DNA of 20,893 bases from Dehalococcoidia bacterium (GCA_023229725.1 JALNYR010000031.1:1-20893), one strand, 5' to 3'. Counted from the stretch's first letter, positions 7,228 to 13,312 are shown. Made by a program: numbers and translations. Notes: generated by a model from the sequence alone, not told the origin.

Positions 7228-7629
7228 CTATGCCCCCGGCAGAACGATGGTGGAACGGCCCTTCTGCACTGTCTGACCGGCCTCATCCTCGATGACGGTC
7301 TCAAGCGTGAGCATGCGCATCGGCCCGCGAGAGAGCTTCCGCACCACCGTCGCCTGGCACGTCACCCTGGCGCCGACGGGCACGAGCCGGTTGAACTCGA
7401 AATCCTGAGACGCGTGGATGGTGCCCGGCGGCAGGGAGATGAGCCCGCCGAGGGACGCGACGGCCCGGGCGGCAACCGCAAGTGGAGGCACGTGGTCGGT
7501 GTGAGTGGCGCCCACGGCCGCTACGTACAACTCGACCGCCGCCGCATCGAGTGTGTACTCTACGCGAGGAAACGATTGTCCCGGTGTCAGCGACTCGTAG
7601 TCTGCGGGCAAATCTGCAGCACCTGTCAA
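7228..7629 (-). CDS. MaoC-like dehydratase partner subunit without catalytic motif (HadA-like)
   Basis: The product is about 133 residues with hot-dog fold features of the MaoC N-terminal/FAS1-type dehydratase group: YVAAVGATHTDHVPPLAVAAR and, later, GTIHASQDFEFNRLVPVGARV, where the ASQDFEFNR-P-VG pattern is typical. The catalytic D-x-N-P-x-H motif is missing; the equivalent position reads VGATHTDHVPP. It sits immediately before the catalytic MaoC gene, as HadA precedes HadB. It probably builds the acyl-binding half of a heterodimer. There is no ATG: the first in-frame candidate is TTG at 7629, and a second TTG at 7611 preceded by AGGTG is equally possible. As first gene of the fatty-acid operon it has a plausible promoter upstream. 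Confidence 0.72.
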   Translation of the reverse strand: MTGAADLPADYESLTPGQSFPRVEYTLDAAAVELYVAAVGATHTDHVPPLAVAARAVASLGGLISLPPGTIHASQDFEFNRLVPVGARVTCQATVVRKLSRGPMRMLTLETVIEDEAGQTVQKGRSTIVLPGA

Positions 7630-7691
7630 CGGCGTCGAAATCGCTCCGGACCTTCGTCCGCACTCGTGCCGACTCGTCGGAGCTTCGGGTT

Positions 7692-7721
7692 ATCATGCCA
7701 TCGCCCCCTTCGCCGTGTCAA
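7692..7721 (-). promoter_or_regulatory. Promoter of the fatty-acid operon
   Basis: On the minus strand a perfect TTGACA (7716-7721) is followed after 18 bases by CATGAT (7692-7697), itself preceded by TG one base away (extended -10). The predicted start near 7685 leaves a leader of about 56 bases before the TTG start of the hadA-like gene. It is divergent from the candidate promoter of the yuiD-like gene. Confidence 0.5.
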
Positions 7722-7733
7722 CCAAGGCAGCGC

Positions 7734-7762
7734 TTGAAACGGTGCTCACGTACGAATAAGAT
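7734..7762 (+). promoter_or_regulatory. Candidate promoter of the yuiD-like gene
   Basis: TTGAAA (7734-7739), a 17-base spacer and TAAGAT (7757-7762) form a moderate promoter. The predicted start near 7769 leaves about 32 bases of leader. Its -35 lies 12 bases from that of the divergent fatty-acid operon promoter, so the two could compete. Confidence 0.35.
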
Positions 7763-7800
7763 AGGAGTCATCCGCTGCGGGTCGCCCGTGGGGCACAACG

Positions 7801-8244
7801 ATGCAGGCATTGCAGCAGTTCTTCGGCAACGCGATGATTACAGCGCCTGCTGTCGCATGGGTAGCCGCCCAGCTCGCGAAGACGCTCATCGACACAGCCC
7901 GGCGCCGGCGGTTCAATCCCCGCCAGTTGACGGCCACGGGCGGCATGCCGAGTTCACACTCCGCCTTCGTCGCCTGCCTTGCCACGGCAGCCGCCCGGAC
8001 GCAGGGAATGGACTCCCCCATCTTCGCCGTGGCATTCGTGCTTGCGGCCGTCGTCATGTACGACGCGTCCGGTGTGCGCCAGGCCGTCGACAGGCAGTCC
8101 GAGATACTGACACACCTGCTCAGTCACTTCCCGCGCACGCCGGACGACTTCGACCGCTTCCTGGAAGGGCTCGTCGGCCACACACGACTGCAGGTCCTCG
8201 CCGGAGGACTGCTCGGCGTCCTCGTGGCCGCGCTGCTGACCTGA
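7801..8244 (+). CDS. YuiD-like DUF212 (acid phosphatase/VanZ-related) membrane protein
   Basis: The 147-residue protein matches the DUF212/YuiD family: TATGGMPSSHSAFVACLATA (about 44-63), then VVMYDASGVRQAVDRQSEIL (about 85-104), and a C-terminal GHTRLQVLAGGLLGVLVAALL. The SSHS and YDASGVR motifs are the hallmark of this PAP2-related family. Hydrophobic stretches near 12-28, 53-66, 74-90 and 130-147 suggest several membrane helices. The family is described as a divergent PAP2 phosphatase relative, but its substrate is unknown. The ATG at 7801 is the first plausible start; the ribosome site is weak (GTGGGG). Its gene is divergent from the fatty-acid operon, which makes a lipid-phosphate role attractive but unproven. 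Confidence 0.85.
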   Translation: MQALQQFFGNAMITAPAVAWVAAQLAKTLIDTARRRRFNPRQLTATGGMPSSHSAFVACLATAAARTQGMDSPIFAVAFVLAAVVMYDASGVRQAVDRQSEILTHLLSHFPRTPDDFDRFLEGLVGHTRLQVLAGGLLGVLVAALLT

Positions 8245-8264
8245 GCCGCACACGCCTTCGCGCG

Positions 8265-8294
8265 TTGCCGGTCTGCCGCGGCTTCCACTATAAT
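8265..8294 (+). promoter_or_regulatory. Promoter of the rhomboid gene (leaderless)
   Basis: TTGCCG (8265-8270), 18 bases, then a perfect TATAAT (8289-8294). The expected transcription start, 7 bases after the -10, coincides with the A of the ATG at 8301, and there is no ribosome site between them. The transcript is therefore predicted to be leaderless. Confidence 0.65.
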
Positions 8295-8300
8295 GCCGGA

Positions 8301-8876
8301 ATGCGCCGTACCGACAGCTCCGGGATGAACGCCATACTCTTCCTCGTCGCACTCAACATCCTCGTGTTCTTCTTCACGCTGATGCGACCGCAACTCACGT
8401 ATCTCCTCGGACTCACGCCGGCGCTCGTCACGCAGCAGCCGTGGACGCCCATCACCGCGATGTTCGTCCACGCCGGCTTCAACCACATCCTGTTCAACAT
8501 GATCAGCCTCTACTTCCTCGGGAGCTTCCTCCTGAGGCTCGTCGGCGAGGCGGACTTCCTCAAGGTCTACCTCATCGGCGGCCTGGCCGGCAACGCTCTG
8601 TACATCCTGCTCGGGGCCTCCATGGTGCCCGGCGTGGGCGCCTCGGGCGCCATCTTCGCCGTCGGCGGAGCGCTCGCTCTCATGGCGCCGAAGCTGCCGG
8701 TGATTGTGTTTCCTCTGCCGATACCCGTGCCGCTCTGGGGCGCGATGACGTTCTTCCTGCTCATCTCCTTCGTGATGGCCGGCATCGCCTGGCAGGCCCA
8801 CCTCGGCGGCTTCCTCTTCGGACTCCTCGCCGGCGCCCTCCTCAAGAGGAAGATGCGCGGTCTCTACCGGCTCTAG
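8301..8876 (+). CDS. Rhomboid family intramembrane serine protease
   Basis: This 191-residue membrane protein is a compact six-helix rhomboid with little outside the core. Helix 1 begins at MNAILFLVALNILVFFF. The loop WTPITAMFVHAGFNHILFN (about 48-66) gives the conserved HAGFxHILFNM block. The nucleophile S115 is in GVGASGAIFAVGG and the catalytic H167 is in WQAHLGGFLFG. Rhomboids cleave transmembrane segments of other proteins within the membrane; the substrate cannot be guessed. The ATG at 8301 is favoured because it sits exactly at the predicted transcription start; the next ATG (8325) also has no ribosome site. The gene is followed 16 bases later by an alpha/beta hydrolase that is likely co-transcribed. 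Confidence 0.92.
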   Translation: MRRTDSSGMNAILFLVALNILVFFFTLMRPQLTYLLGLTPALVTQQPWTPITAMFVHAGFNHILFNMISLYFLGSFLLRLVGEADFLKVYLIGGLAGNALYILLGASMVPGVGASGAIFAVGGALALMAPKLPVIVFPLPIPVPLWGAMTFFLLISFVMAGIAWQAHLGGFLFGLLAGALLKRKMRGLYRL

Positions 8877-8895
8877 TCCCGCGACGGGCACTGTG

Positions 8896-9654
8896 ATGGA
8901 GCACCCGGTCAACTTCACGAGCGATGGCCTGCGCCTGGCGGGTCGCCTCCATCTTCCCTCCACCACCGGCCCGGCCCCCGCGCTCTGCATCTGCCACGGC
9001 ATCCCGGCCGTCCCGTTCAATCCAGCCGACGAAGGCTACGCCGTGCTCGCACGCCGTTTCGCCGCCGAAGGATTCGCGGTGCTGCTTTTCAATTTCCGGG
9101 GCGCCGGTCTCAGCGAAGGCAACTTCGATATCGCCGGCTGGGGGCGCGACCTCGACCGGGCCGTCGACTACCTGTCTCACGAGCCTCTGGTCGACCCGTC
9201 CCGCATCTTCCTCCTGGGCTTCAGCGGCGGGGCTGCCGCCGCCATCCGCGTCGCCGCCCGGAACCGTTCCGTGCGGGGCGTCGTCTCGTGCGCCTCGCCG
9301 GCCACGTTTGACGACCTGTTCAACGGTCCCGCCATGGAGGGTGCCATCGCGCACTGGCGCGAGATAGGCATCATCCGCGACCCCTCGTTCCCCCGCGACC
9401 GCGCTGAATGGGAGCACGGCTTCCGCGATGCCGAACCCGTGTCGCACGTTGCCCGCGTCGCCCCGAGGCCTCTCCTGATTCTCCACGGCGACGCGGACGA
9501 GGTGGTCCCCGTCGCACACGCCGGCCGATTGTTCGAGGCCGCCGGTGAGCCGCGGGAGCTCGTCATCATCCCGGGAGGACGGCACCGGCTCAGAGTCGAC
9601 GAGCGGGCGATGGACCTTGCAGCCGCCCGTCTGAAGCTCTGGAGGGCCGGTTGA
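8896..9654 (+). CDS. Alpha/beta hydrolase (dienelactone hydrolase-like/acyl-peptidase-type fold)
   Basis: The 252-residue protein has the canonical hydrolase elements: oxyanion strand CICHGIPAVP (31-40), FNFRGAGLSEG (65-75), nucleophile elbow LLGFSGGAAAA with S110, acid in HGDADEVVP (D199 or D201) and H230 in GGRHRLR. The GFSGG elbow and RGxGxSEG block resemble the small serine hydrolases of COG2945/KANL3-like type. A role in ester or peptide cleavage is expected; the substrate is unknown. The start is ATG 8896 or the adjacent GTG 8893; the ribosome site is poor, so translation may depend on the rhomboid gene 16 bases upstream. Its TGA stop overlaps the -35 of the rplU promoter. Confidence 0.85.
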   Translation: MEHPVNFTSDGLRLAGRLHLPSTTGPAPALCICHGIPAVPFNPADEGYAVLARRFAAEGFAVLLFNFRGAGLSEGNFDIAGWGRDLDRAVDYLSHEPLVDPSRIFLLGFSGGAAAAIRVAARNRSVRGVVSCASPATFDDLFNGPAMEGAIAHWREIGIIRDPSFPRDRAEWEHGFRDAEPVSHVARVAPRPLLILHGDADEVVPVAHAGRLFEAAGEPRELVIIPGGRHRLRVDERAMDLAAARLKLWRAG

Positions 9655-9680
9655 CGTTCCGTTCGAGGTAGTGCTACAAT
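9651..9680 (+). promoter_or_regulatory. Strong promoter of the rplU-rpmA-rpmE operon
   Basis: TTGACG (9651-9656), an 18-base spacer and TACAAT (9675-9680) match the consensus at five positions each. Transcription should begin near 9687. The -35 overlaps the hydrolase stop codon. The -10 overlaps the ATG at 9679, so that ATG cannot be the start on this transcript. Confidence 0.7.
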
Positions 9681-9705
9681 GACCCGCTGTTCTGGAGGTG
9701 CGGAG

Positions 9706-10026
9706 ATTTACGCCATAGTCGATTCGGGTGGAAAGCAATACAAGGTCGCGCCGAAGCAGACCTTGGACGTCGACAATATCGATGCGCCGAACGGCGAAGC
9801 GGTTGTGTTCGACAAGGTCCTGCTCGTGTCCGACGGTGACAACACACAGGTGGGTTCTCCCACTGTCGCAGGCGCGAAGGTGCTTGCGACGTCGAACGGC
9901 CCCGTGAGGGGCGACAAGATTGTCGTGTTCCGGTACAAGAACAAGACGAGGTACCGCAAGAAGACGGGTTCAAGGTCGCACCTGACTCGCTTGACCGTCG
10001 ACCGCGTGGTACTGTCTGGAGAGTAA
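9706..10026 (+). CDS. rplU: 50S ribosomal protein L21, probable ATT start
   Basis: L21 binds 23S rRNA in the large subunit. From the ATT at 9706 the protein is 106 residues and reads (M)YAIVDSGGKQYKVAPKQ, which aligns with the standard L21 N-terminus MYAIVxTGGKQYKV; VRGDKIVVFRYKNKTRYRKKTG and SHLTRLTVDRV are the conserved C-terminal half. The only in-frame ATG (9679) overlaps the -10 box and would add nine non-family residues (MTRCSGGAE). In contrast GGAGG (9694-9698) sits 7 bases before the ATT. No other usual start codon is available between the predicted transcript start and the conserved sequence. The gene is followed by rpmA after 3 bases. The family is certain; the start codon is an inference. 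Confidence 0.93.
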   Translation: MYAIVDSGGKQYKVAPKQTLDVDNIDAPNGEAVVFDKVLLVSDGDNTQVGSPTVAGAKVLATSNGPVRGDKIVVFRYKNKTRYRKKTGSRSHLTRLTVDRVVLSGE

Positions 10027-10029
10027 GAA

Positions 10030-10281
10030 ATGGCACACAAGAAAGGCGGCGGCAGCACCCATTGCGGCCGCGATAGCCATTCGCAGCGTCTCGGCGTCAA
10101 GCGGTTTGGCGGCGAGTTGGTGAACGCCGGTTCCATCATCGTCCGGCAGCGCGGCACGAAGGTCAAGCCCGGCGTCAACGTCGGAGTTGGGCGCGACCAC
10201 ACGCTGTTCGCGCTCGTCACGGGCAGTGTCGCGTTCTCGGACGCATCCAAGAACCAGAAGAAGGTCAGCATACAGCCATGA
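10030..10281 (+). CDS. rpmA: 50S ribosomal protein L27
   Basis: The 83-residue protein begins MAHKKGGGSTHCGRDSHSQR and continues LGVKRFGGELVNAGSIIVRQ, which is L27. Its flexible N-terminus reaches the peptidyl-transferase centre. It starts directly with the MAHKKG form, without the cleavable leader found in Firmicutes, and it has THC where SRN is common. GGAGAG lies 7 bases before the ATG. It lies 3 bases after rplU and overlaps rpmE by 4 bases (ATGA). The identification is secure. Confidence 0.97.
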   Translation: MAHKKGGGSTHCGRDSHSQRLGVKRFGGELVNAGSIIVRQRGTKVKPGVNVGVGRDHTLFALVTGSVAFSDASKNQKKVSIQP

Positions 10282-10484
10282 AGCCAAAGATTCATCCGAA
10301 GTACTACGAAGATGCCAAGGTGACCTGCCTCTGCGGCAATGTGTTCCCTTGCGGCGCGGCCAAGCAGGAGATCCGTGTCGAAATCTGCAGCGCCTGCCAC
10401 CCCTTCTACACCGGGCAGCAGAGAATCGTCGACACCATGGGACGCGTGGACCGGTTCAAGAAGAAGTACGGCATCAAAGACTGA
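10278..10484 (+). CDS. rpmE: 50S ribosomal protein L31, zinc-binding form
   Basis: The 68-residue protein reads MKPKIHPKYYEDAKVTCLCG and later EICSACHPFYTGQQRIVDT, typical L31. The four zinc ligands C17, C19, C37 and C40 are all present, so this is the C+ (zinc) form; a cysteine-free paralogue used in zinc shortage may exist elsewhere in the genome but is not here. The start overlaps the rpmA stop in an ATGA, indicating translational coupling. A strong terminator follows 22 bases after the stop. Confidence 0.97.
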   Translation: MKPKIHPKYYEDAKVTCLCGNVFPCGAAKQEIRVEICSACHPFYTGQQRIVDTMGRVDRFKKKYGIKD

Positions 10485-10506
10485 GCGGTCGTTCGATAGT
10501 CATGTC

Positions 10507-10546
10507 GAGAGGAATGGCTTGTTCACAGGCCATTCCTCTCTTGTTT
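10507..10546 (+). terminator. Intrinsic terminator after rpmE
   Basis: A perfect 12-base-pair stem, GAGAGGAATGGC (10507-10518) with GCCATTCCTCTC (10529-10540), has a 10-base loop and is followed by TTGTTT. It closes the ribosomal operon. Because the DUF1385 start codon is only 14 bases further on with its ribosome site directly behind the T-run, the element may also act as an attenuator for that gene. Confidence 0.85.
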
Positions 10547-10560
10547 CACAGGGGACTCTG

Positions 10561-11445
10561 ATGACGCCAGTGTTTCACTACGGGGGTCAGGCCCTCATCG
10601 AGGGGGTCATGATGCGCGGTCCGAAAGACATCGGCATGTCGGTCCGCCGTCCGGATGGTGTGCTCGAGACAACCAGCAAGCGGGTGCCGTCGTTCTACAG
10701 CGGCCGGTTGCGCAAGTGGCCGCTCTTCCGCGGCATCGTGGTGCTGCTCGAGTCTCTCGTCCTCGGAACACAGGCGCTCATGTACTCGGCCGAGAAGGCG
10801 GGCACGGGGGAGGACGGGGAGGAGATGCCGAAGGGCGTGCTGCTGCTGACGGTGGCCGCGAGCCTGGCCTTCAGCGTGCTGCTTTTCTTCGTGGCGCCGC
10901 TGCTCATCTCCCGAAGCCTGGACGCGCTCATCGCCTCCGACTTCGTCAGCAACCTGCTCGAGGGCCTCGTCCGCATGCTCATCTTCGTGGCCTACGTCGC
11001 TCTCATCGGGCTCATGCCCGACATCCGCAGGGTCTTCGCCTACCACGGCGCGGAGCACCGGGTCATCAACGCCTTCGAGGCCGGGGTTCCTCTCACACCC
11101 GACGCGGTCCGGGCGTACTCCACCTCGCATGCACGGTGCGGCACGAGCTTCATCTTCGTGGTGCTCGTGGTCTCCATCATCGTGCTTTCGCTGCTGGGGC
11201 GGCCGGTCCTGTGGCTCAGCATCCTCACCCGCATCGTGCTCCTGCCGCTCATCGCAGCCGTGAGCTACGAGTTCATCAAGTGGTCGGCCGACAGGCAGTG
11301 CCACCCCGTGGTCCGCGCCCTCACGTCCCCCGGGCTGCAATTGCAGAAGCTTGTCACGCGCCAGCCCGACGACTCGCAGATAGAGGCTGCTATCGCCGCG
11401 CTCAAGGCGGTGCTGGAAGAGCCTGCCGGCGCAAAGGCCGGCTAG
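10561..11445 (+). CDS. DUF1385 family multi-pass membrane protein
   Basis: The 294-residue protein opens with FHYGGQALIEGVMMRGPKDI, the signature of DUF1385, and has the later family block YHGAEHRVINAFE followed by SHARCGTSF. Hydrophobic segments near 95-117, 132-154, 200-218 and 222-245 indicate at least four membrane helices; the N- and C-terminal parts are soluble. The function of this family is unknown, although it is often found next to rpmE and prfA in Firmicutes and Chloroflexota. The ATG at 10561 follows AGGGGA by five bases; longer frames run back through rpmE. Its stop codon shares the palindrome CTAG (11442-11445) with the convergent hisI stop. No separate promoter was found. Confidence 0.9.
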   Translation: MTPVFHYGGQALIEGVMMRGPKDIGMSVRRPDGVLETTSKRVPSFYSGRLRKWPLFRGIVVLLESLVLGTQALMYSAEKAGTGEDGEEMPKGVLLLTVAASLAFSVLLFFVAPLLISRSLDALIASDFVSNLLEGLVRMLIFVAYVALIGLMPDIRRVFAYHGAEHRVINAFEAGVPLTPDAVRAYSTSHARCGTSFIFVVLVVSIIVLSLLGRPVLWLSILTRIVLLPLIAAVSYEFIKWSADRQCHPVVRALTSPGLQLQKLVTRQPDDSQIEAAIAALKAVLEEPAGAKAG

Positions 11446-11780
11446 CGCGTGTCGTCCGGGTCGAGACCCCGCATCCCGCCCTCTTCGGTCACGAAGCACG
11501 TCCGAGTGTTGAGGTGGCAGACCGGCCCGACCGGGTCGGCCCGCACGAGGATGGTATCGTTGTCGCAGTCCTTGTAGATGGCGCGCACGCGCAGGAAGTT
11601 GCCGGACGTCTCGCCCTTCAGCCAGTACTTCTGCCTGCTGCGGCTGTAGAACCACACATTGCCGGACTCGACGGTGCGCTTGAGCGACTCGGCGTTCATG
11701 TACCCGAGCATGAGCACTTCGCCGGTGTTGTCATCCTGGATGATGGCGGGGACCAGACCCTGCGAATCGAGTTTGAGCAT
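11442..11780 (-). CDS. hisI: Phosphoribosyl-AMP cyclohydrolase
   Basis: HisI hydrolyses the adenine ring of phosphoribosyl-AMP in the third step of histidine synthesis. The 112-residue protein is a stand-alone HisI without a HisE (pyrophosphohydrolase) domain. Visible landmarks are VLMLGYMNAESLKRTVESG, WFYSRSRQKYWLKGETSGN, the magnesium-binding DCDNDTILV and the zinc cysteines in GPVCHLNTRTCF. The ATG follows the hisA stop with no gap (TGA-ATG), so translation is coupled. hisF, which usually lies between hisA and hisI, is missing. Its stop overlaps the DUF1385 stop on the other strand. Confidence 0.95.
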   Translation of the reverse strand: MLKLDSQGLVPAIIQDDNTGEVLMLGYMNAESLKRTVESGNVWFYSRSRQKYWLKGETSGNFLRVRAIYKDCDNDTILVRADPVGPVCHLNTRTCFVTEEGGMRGLDPDDTR

Positions 11781-12497
11781 TCACCCTCCGTACAATGAGA
11801 TAGCCTCACGCAGGTCGATGGACCCCGTGTAGATAGCTTTGCCGAGAATCGCCCCCGCGGCGCCCGCGTCCCGCAGCCTGCGCACGTGTTCGATGGTCGC
11901 GATGCCGCCGGCGGCAATCACCGGGGCGTCCGTGCTGCGCGCCACCTCTTCCAGGGCCTCGAAGTTCGGCTCCGTGAGCGTGCCGTCGCGGCGCACATCG
12001 GTGTAGACGAAGCGGGCCACGCCCAGGGCGCGCATCCTGTCACACAGCTCGATGACCCGCATCTGTGTGCCAACCAGCCAGCCGCGCGTCGTCACGTACC
12101 CGTCACGCGCGTCGAGGCTCACGACGATGGCGTCGCCGTATGCACGCACGAGAGACGCCACCATCTCGGGGTCCTCGATGGCGGCCGTTCCGAGGACAAT
12201 CCTCTCCACGTCATGCTGGAAGAGCCAGCCGGCGTCCTCCGCCGTCCTGATGCCACCTCCCACCTCGAGGCGCAGCCCCTCCACCTTCATCAGGTCCGCT
12301 ATCGTCTCCCGGTTCACGAGACGTCCCTCCGCTGCGCCTTCCAGGTCCACCACGTGCACCAACGCCGCGCCGCATTCCTGCCAGCGGCGCGCCATCGCGG
12401 CCGGGTCGAGGCCGAAGACCTCCTCCCGTCCGTAGTCACCCTGGAAGAGCCTCACGCAGGCTCCGTGTCGTAAGTCGATAGCCGGGATTATCTCCAT
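11781..12497 (-). CDS. hisA: Phosphoribosylformimino-5-aminoimidazole carboxamide ribotide isomerase
   Basis: HisA catalyses the Amadori isomerisation of ProFAR in histidine synthesis. The 238-residue (beta-alpha)8 barrel starts MEIIPAIDLRHGACVRLFQG with catalytic D8, continues with VHVVDLEGA, LEVGGGIRT and VSLDARDGYVTTRGW (second catalytic aspartate), and ends with the phosphate-binding VIAAGGIAT and GAILGKAIYTG. The start at 12497 is the family's standard MEIIPAID; the upstream extension is not conserved. It has its own promoter and is directly joined to hisI. No PriA-specific (TrpF/HisA dual) evidence was sought beyond these motifs, so dual activity cannot be excluded. Confidence 0.95.
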   Translation of the reverse strand: MEIIPAIDLRHGACVRLFQGDYGREEVFGLDPAAMARRWQECGAALVHVVDLEGAAEGRLVNRETIADLMKVEGLRLEVGGGIRTAEDAGWLFQHDVERIVLGTAAIEDPEMVASLVRAYGDAIVVSLDARDGYVTTRGWLVGTQMRVIELCDRMRALGVARFVYTDVRRDGTLTEPNFEALEEVARSTDAPVIAAGGIATIEHVRRLRDAGAAGAILGKAIYTGSIDLREAISLYGG

Positions 12498-12547
12498 CGT
12501 GCACCACACGTTCCGGCACGCCGCTCCGACGGGCGGCAGGAAAGGCA

Positions 12548-12577
12548 ATTATAGGGGATGACTCCCGCGAGTGTCAT
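12548..12577 (-). promoter_or_regulatory. Promoter of hisA-hisI
   Basis: On the minus strand ATGACA (12572-12577), an 18-base spacer and a perfect TATAAT (12548-12553). The predicted start near 12541 gives a leader of about 44 bases. It separates hisAI from the upstream truB/tilS genes. Confidence 0.65.
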
Positions 12578-12607
12578 GCGCGACCAGCGCCGCGCACCGG
12601 CCGGGCG

Positions 12608-12623
12608 CGGAGGCGCGCCTCCG
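12608..12623. repeat. 16-bp perfect palindrome just after truB
   Basis: CGGAGGCGCGCCTCCG is a perfect inverted repeat two bases past the truB stop codon on the minus strand. It can form a GC hairpin but has no T-run after it, so it is at best a weak terminator or an RNA-end stabiliser. Confidence 0.4.
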
Positions 12624-12625
12624 GC

Positions 12626-13300
12626 CTATTCGCCGGCCTTCCGGCTCTCAGCCGCCGGAGCTGCCGCCGCGTCCAGGAACGCGTCCAGCGACATCGCCTG
12701 CTCGATGGTGAAGGCGCCGACCCTCAGTCTGCGCACTTCCTCTACCGTTGCCCCCACGCCGAGTCGCTCGCCGAGGTCGTGCACCAGGCTTCGCACATAG
12801 AAGCCAGACGACACGTTGCATTCGAGCGAAAAGGCCGGATACTCGAACGACACCAACCTGAGGGAGTACACCGTGACCGCGGAGGCGGGTATCTCGACGT
12901 CGAGGCCCTTTCGCGCCAGCTCGTAGGCCTTCTTGCCACCGAGCTTCTTGGCCGAGTACGCCGGCGGGACCTGCTGTATCTCGCCCAGGAATCCCGGCAG
13001 CGCCGCCTCGACCTCCTCCCGGCTGACAACGCGGTCGCACGTCTTCACTACTTCGCCGGCGACATCGTACGTGGTGGTCGTCATGCCGAACAGCGCCCTC
13101 ACGGTGTAGGTCTTGTCCATGTGGAGGAACTGGCTCGCCTGTTTCGTCCGGCTGCCGGTCAGGATGATGAGCAGTCCGGTCGCGAGAGGGTCGAGCGTGC
13201 CGGTGTGCCCAACCTTGGAGCGCACCTTCTTCTTGACGAGGGCGACGACCTTCGCCGAGGTCATGCCCTTGGGCTTGTCGATGAGCAGAATGGAATCCAT
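12626..13300 (-). CDS. truB: tRNA pseudouridine(55) synthase, short form
   Basis: TruB makes pseudouridine 55 in the T-loop of tRNAs. The 224-residue protein begins MDSILLIDKPKGMTSAKVVA, has the catalytic aspartate D37 in GHTGTLDPLATGLL, then KTYTVRALFGMTTTTYDVAG, QVPPAYSAKKLGGKKAYELAR and the family block NVSSGFYVRSLVHDLGE. It stops soon after LRVGAFTIEQAMSLDAF, so the C-terminal PUA domain of the roughly 300-residue enzymes is missing; whether this is natural or a truncation is unclear, but no frame continues it. The start at 13300 is preceded by a -10 box in a leaderless arrangement. It lies 47 bases after tilS, another tRNA modification gene. Confidence 0.93.
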   Translation of the reverse strand: MDSILLIDKPKGMTSAKVVALVKKKVRSKVGHTGTLDPLATGLLIILTGSRTKQASQFLHMDKTYTVRALFGMTTTTYDVAGEVVKTCDRVVSREEVEAALPGFLGEIQQVPPAYSAKKLGGKKAYELARKGLDVEIPASAVTVYSLRLVSFEYPAFSLECNVSSGFYVRSLVHDLGERLGVGATVEEVRRLRVGAFTIEQAMSLDAFLDAAAAPAAESRKAGE

Positions 13301-13306
13301 GCCGCA

Positions 13307-13312
13307 AGTATA
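13307..13312 (-). promoter_or_regulatory. -10 element of a leaderless truB promoter
   Basis: On the minus strand TATACT is followed by six bases (TGCGGC) and then the ATG of truB, so the expected transcription start is the A of the start codon. No good -35 is seen around 13330-13336, and there is no ribosome site. The geometry is the same as for the rhomboid gene. Confidence 0.45.

Noticed and set aside
7301..7696. An ATG-started frame overlapping the HadA-like gene
   Set aside because: Although it has an ATG and the real gene only a TTG, the product is arginine-rich without hot-dog motifs, while the TTG frame carries clear MaoC-type sequence.
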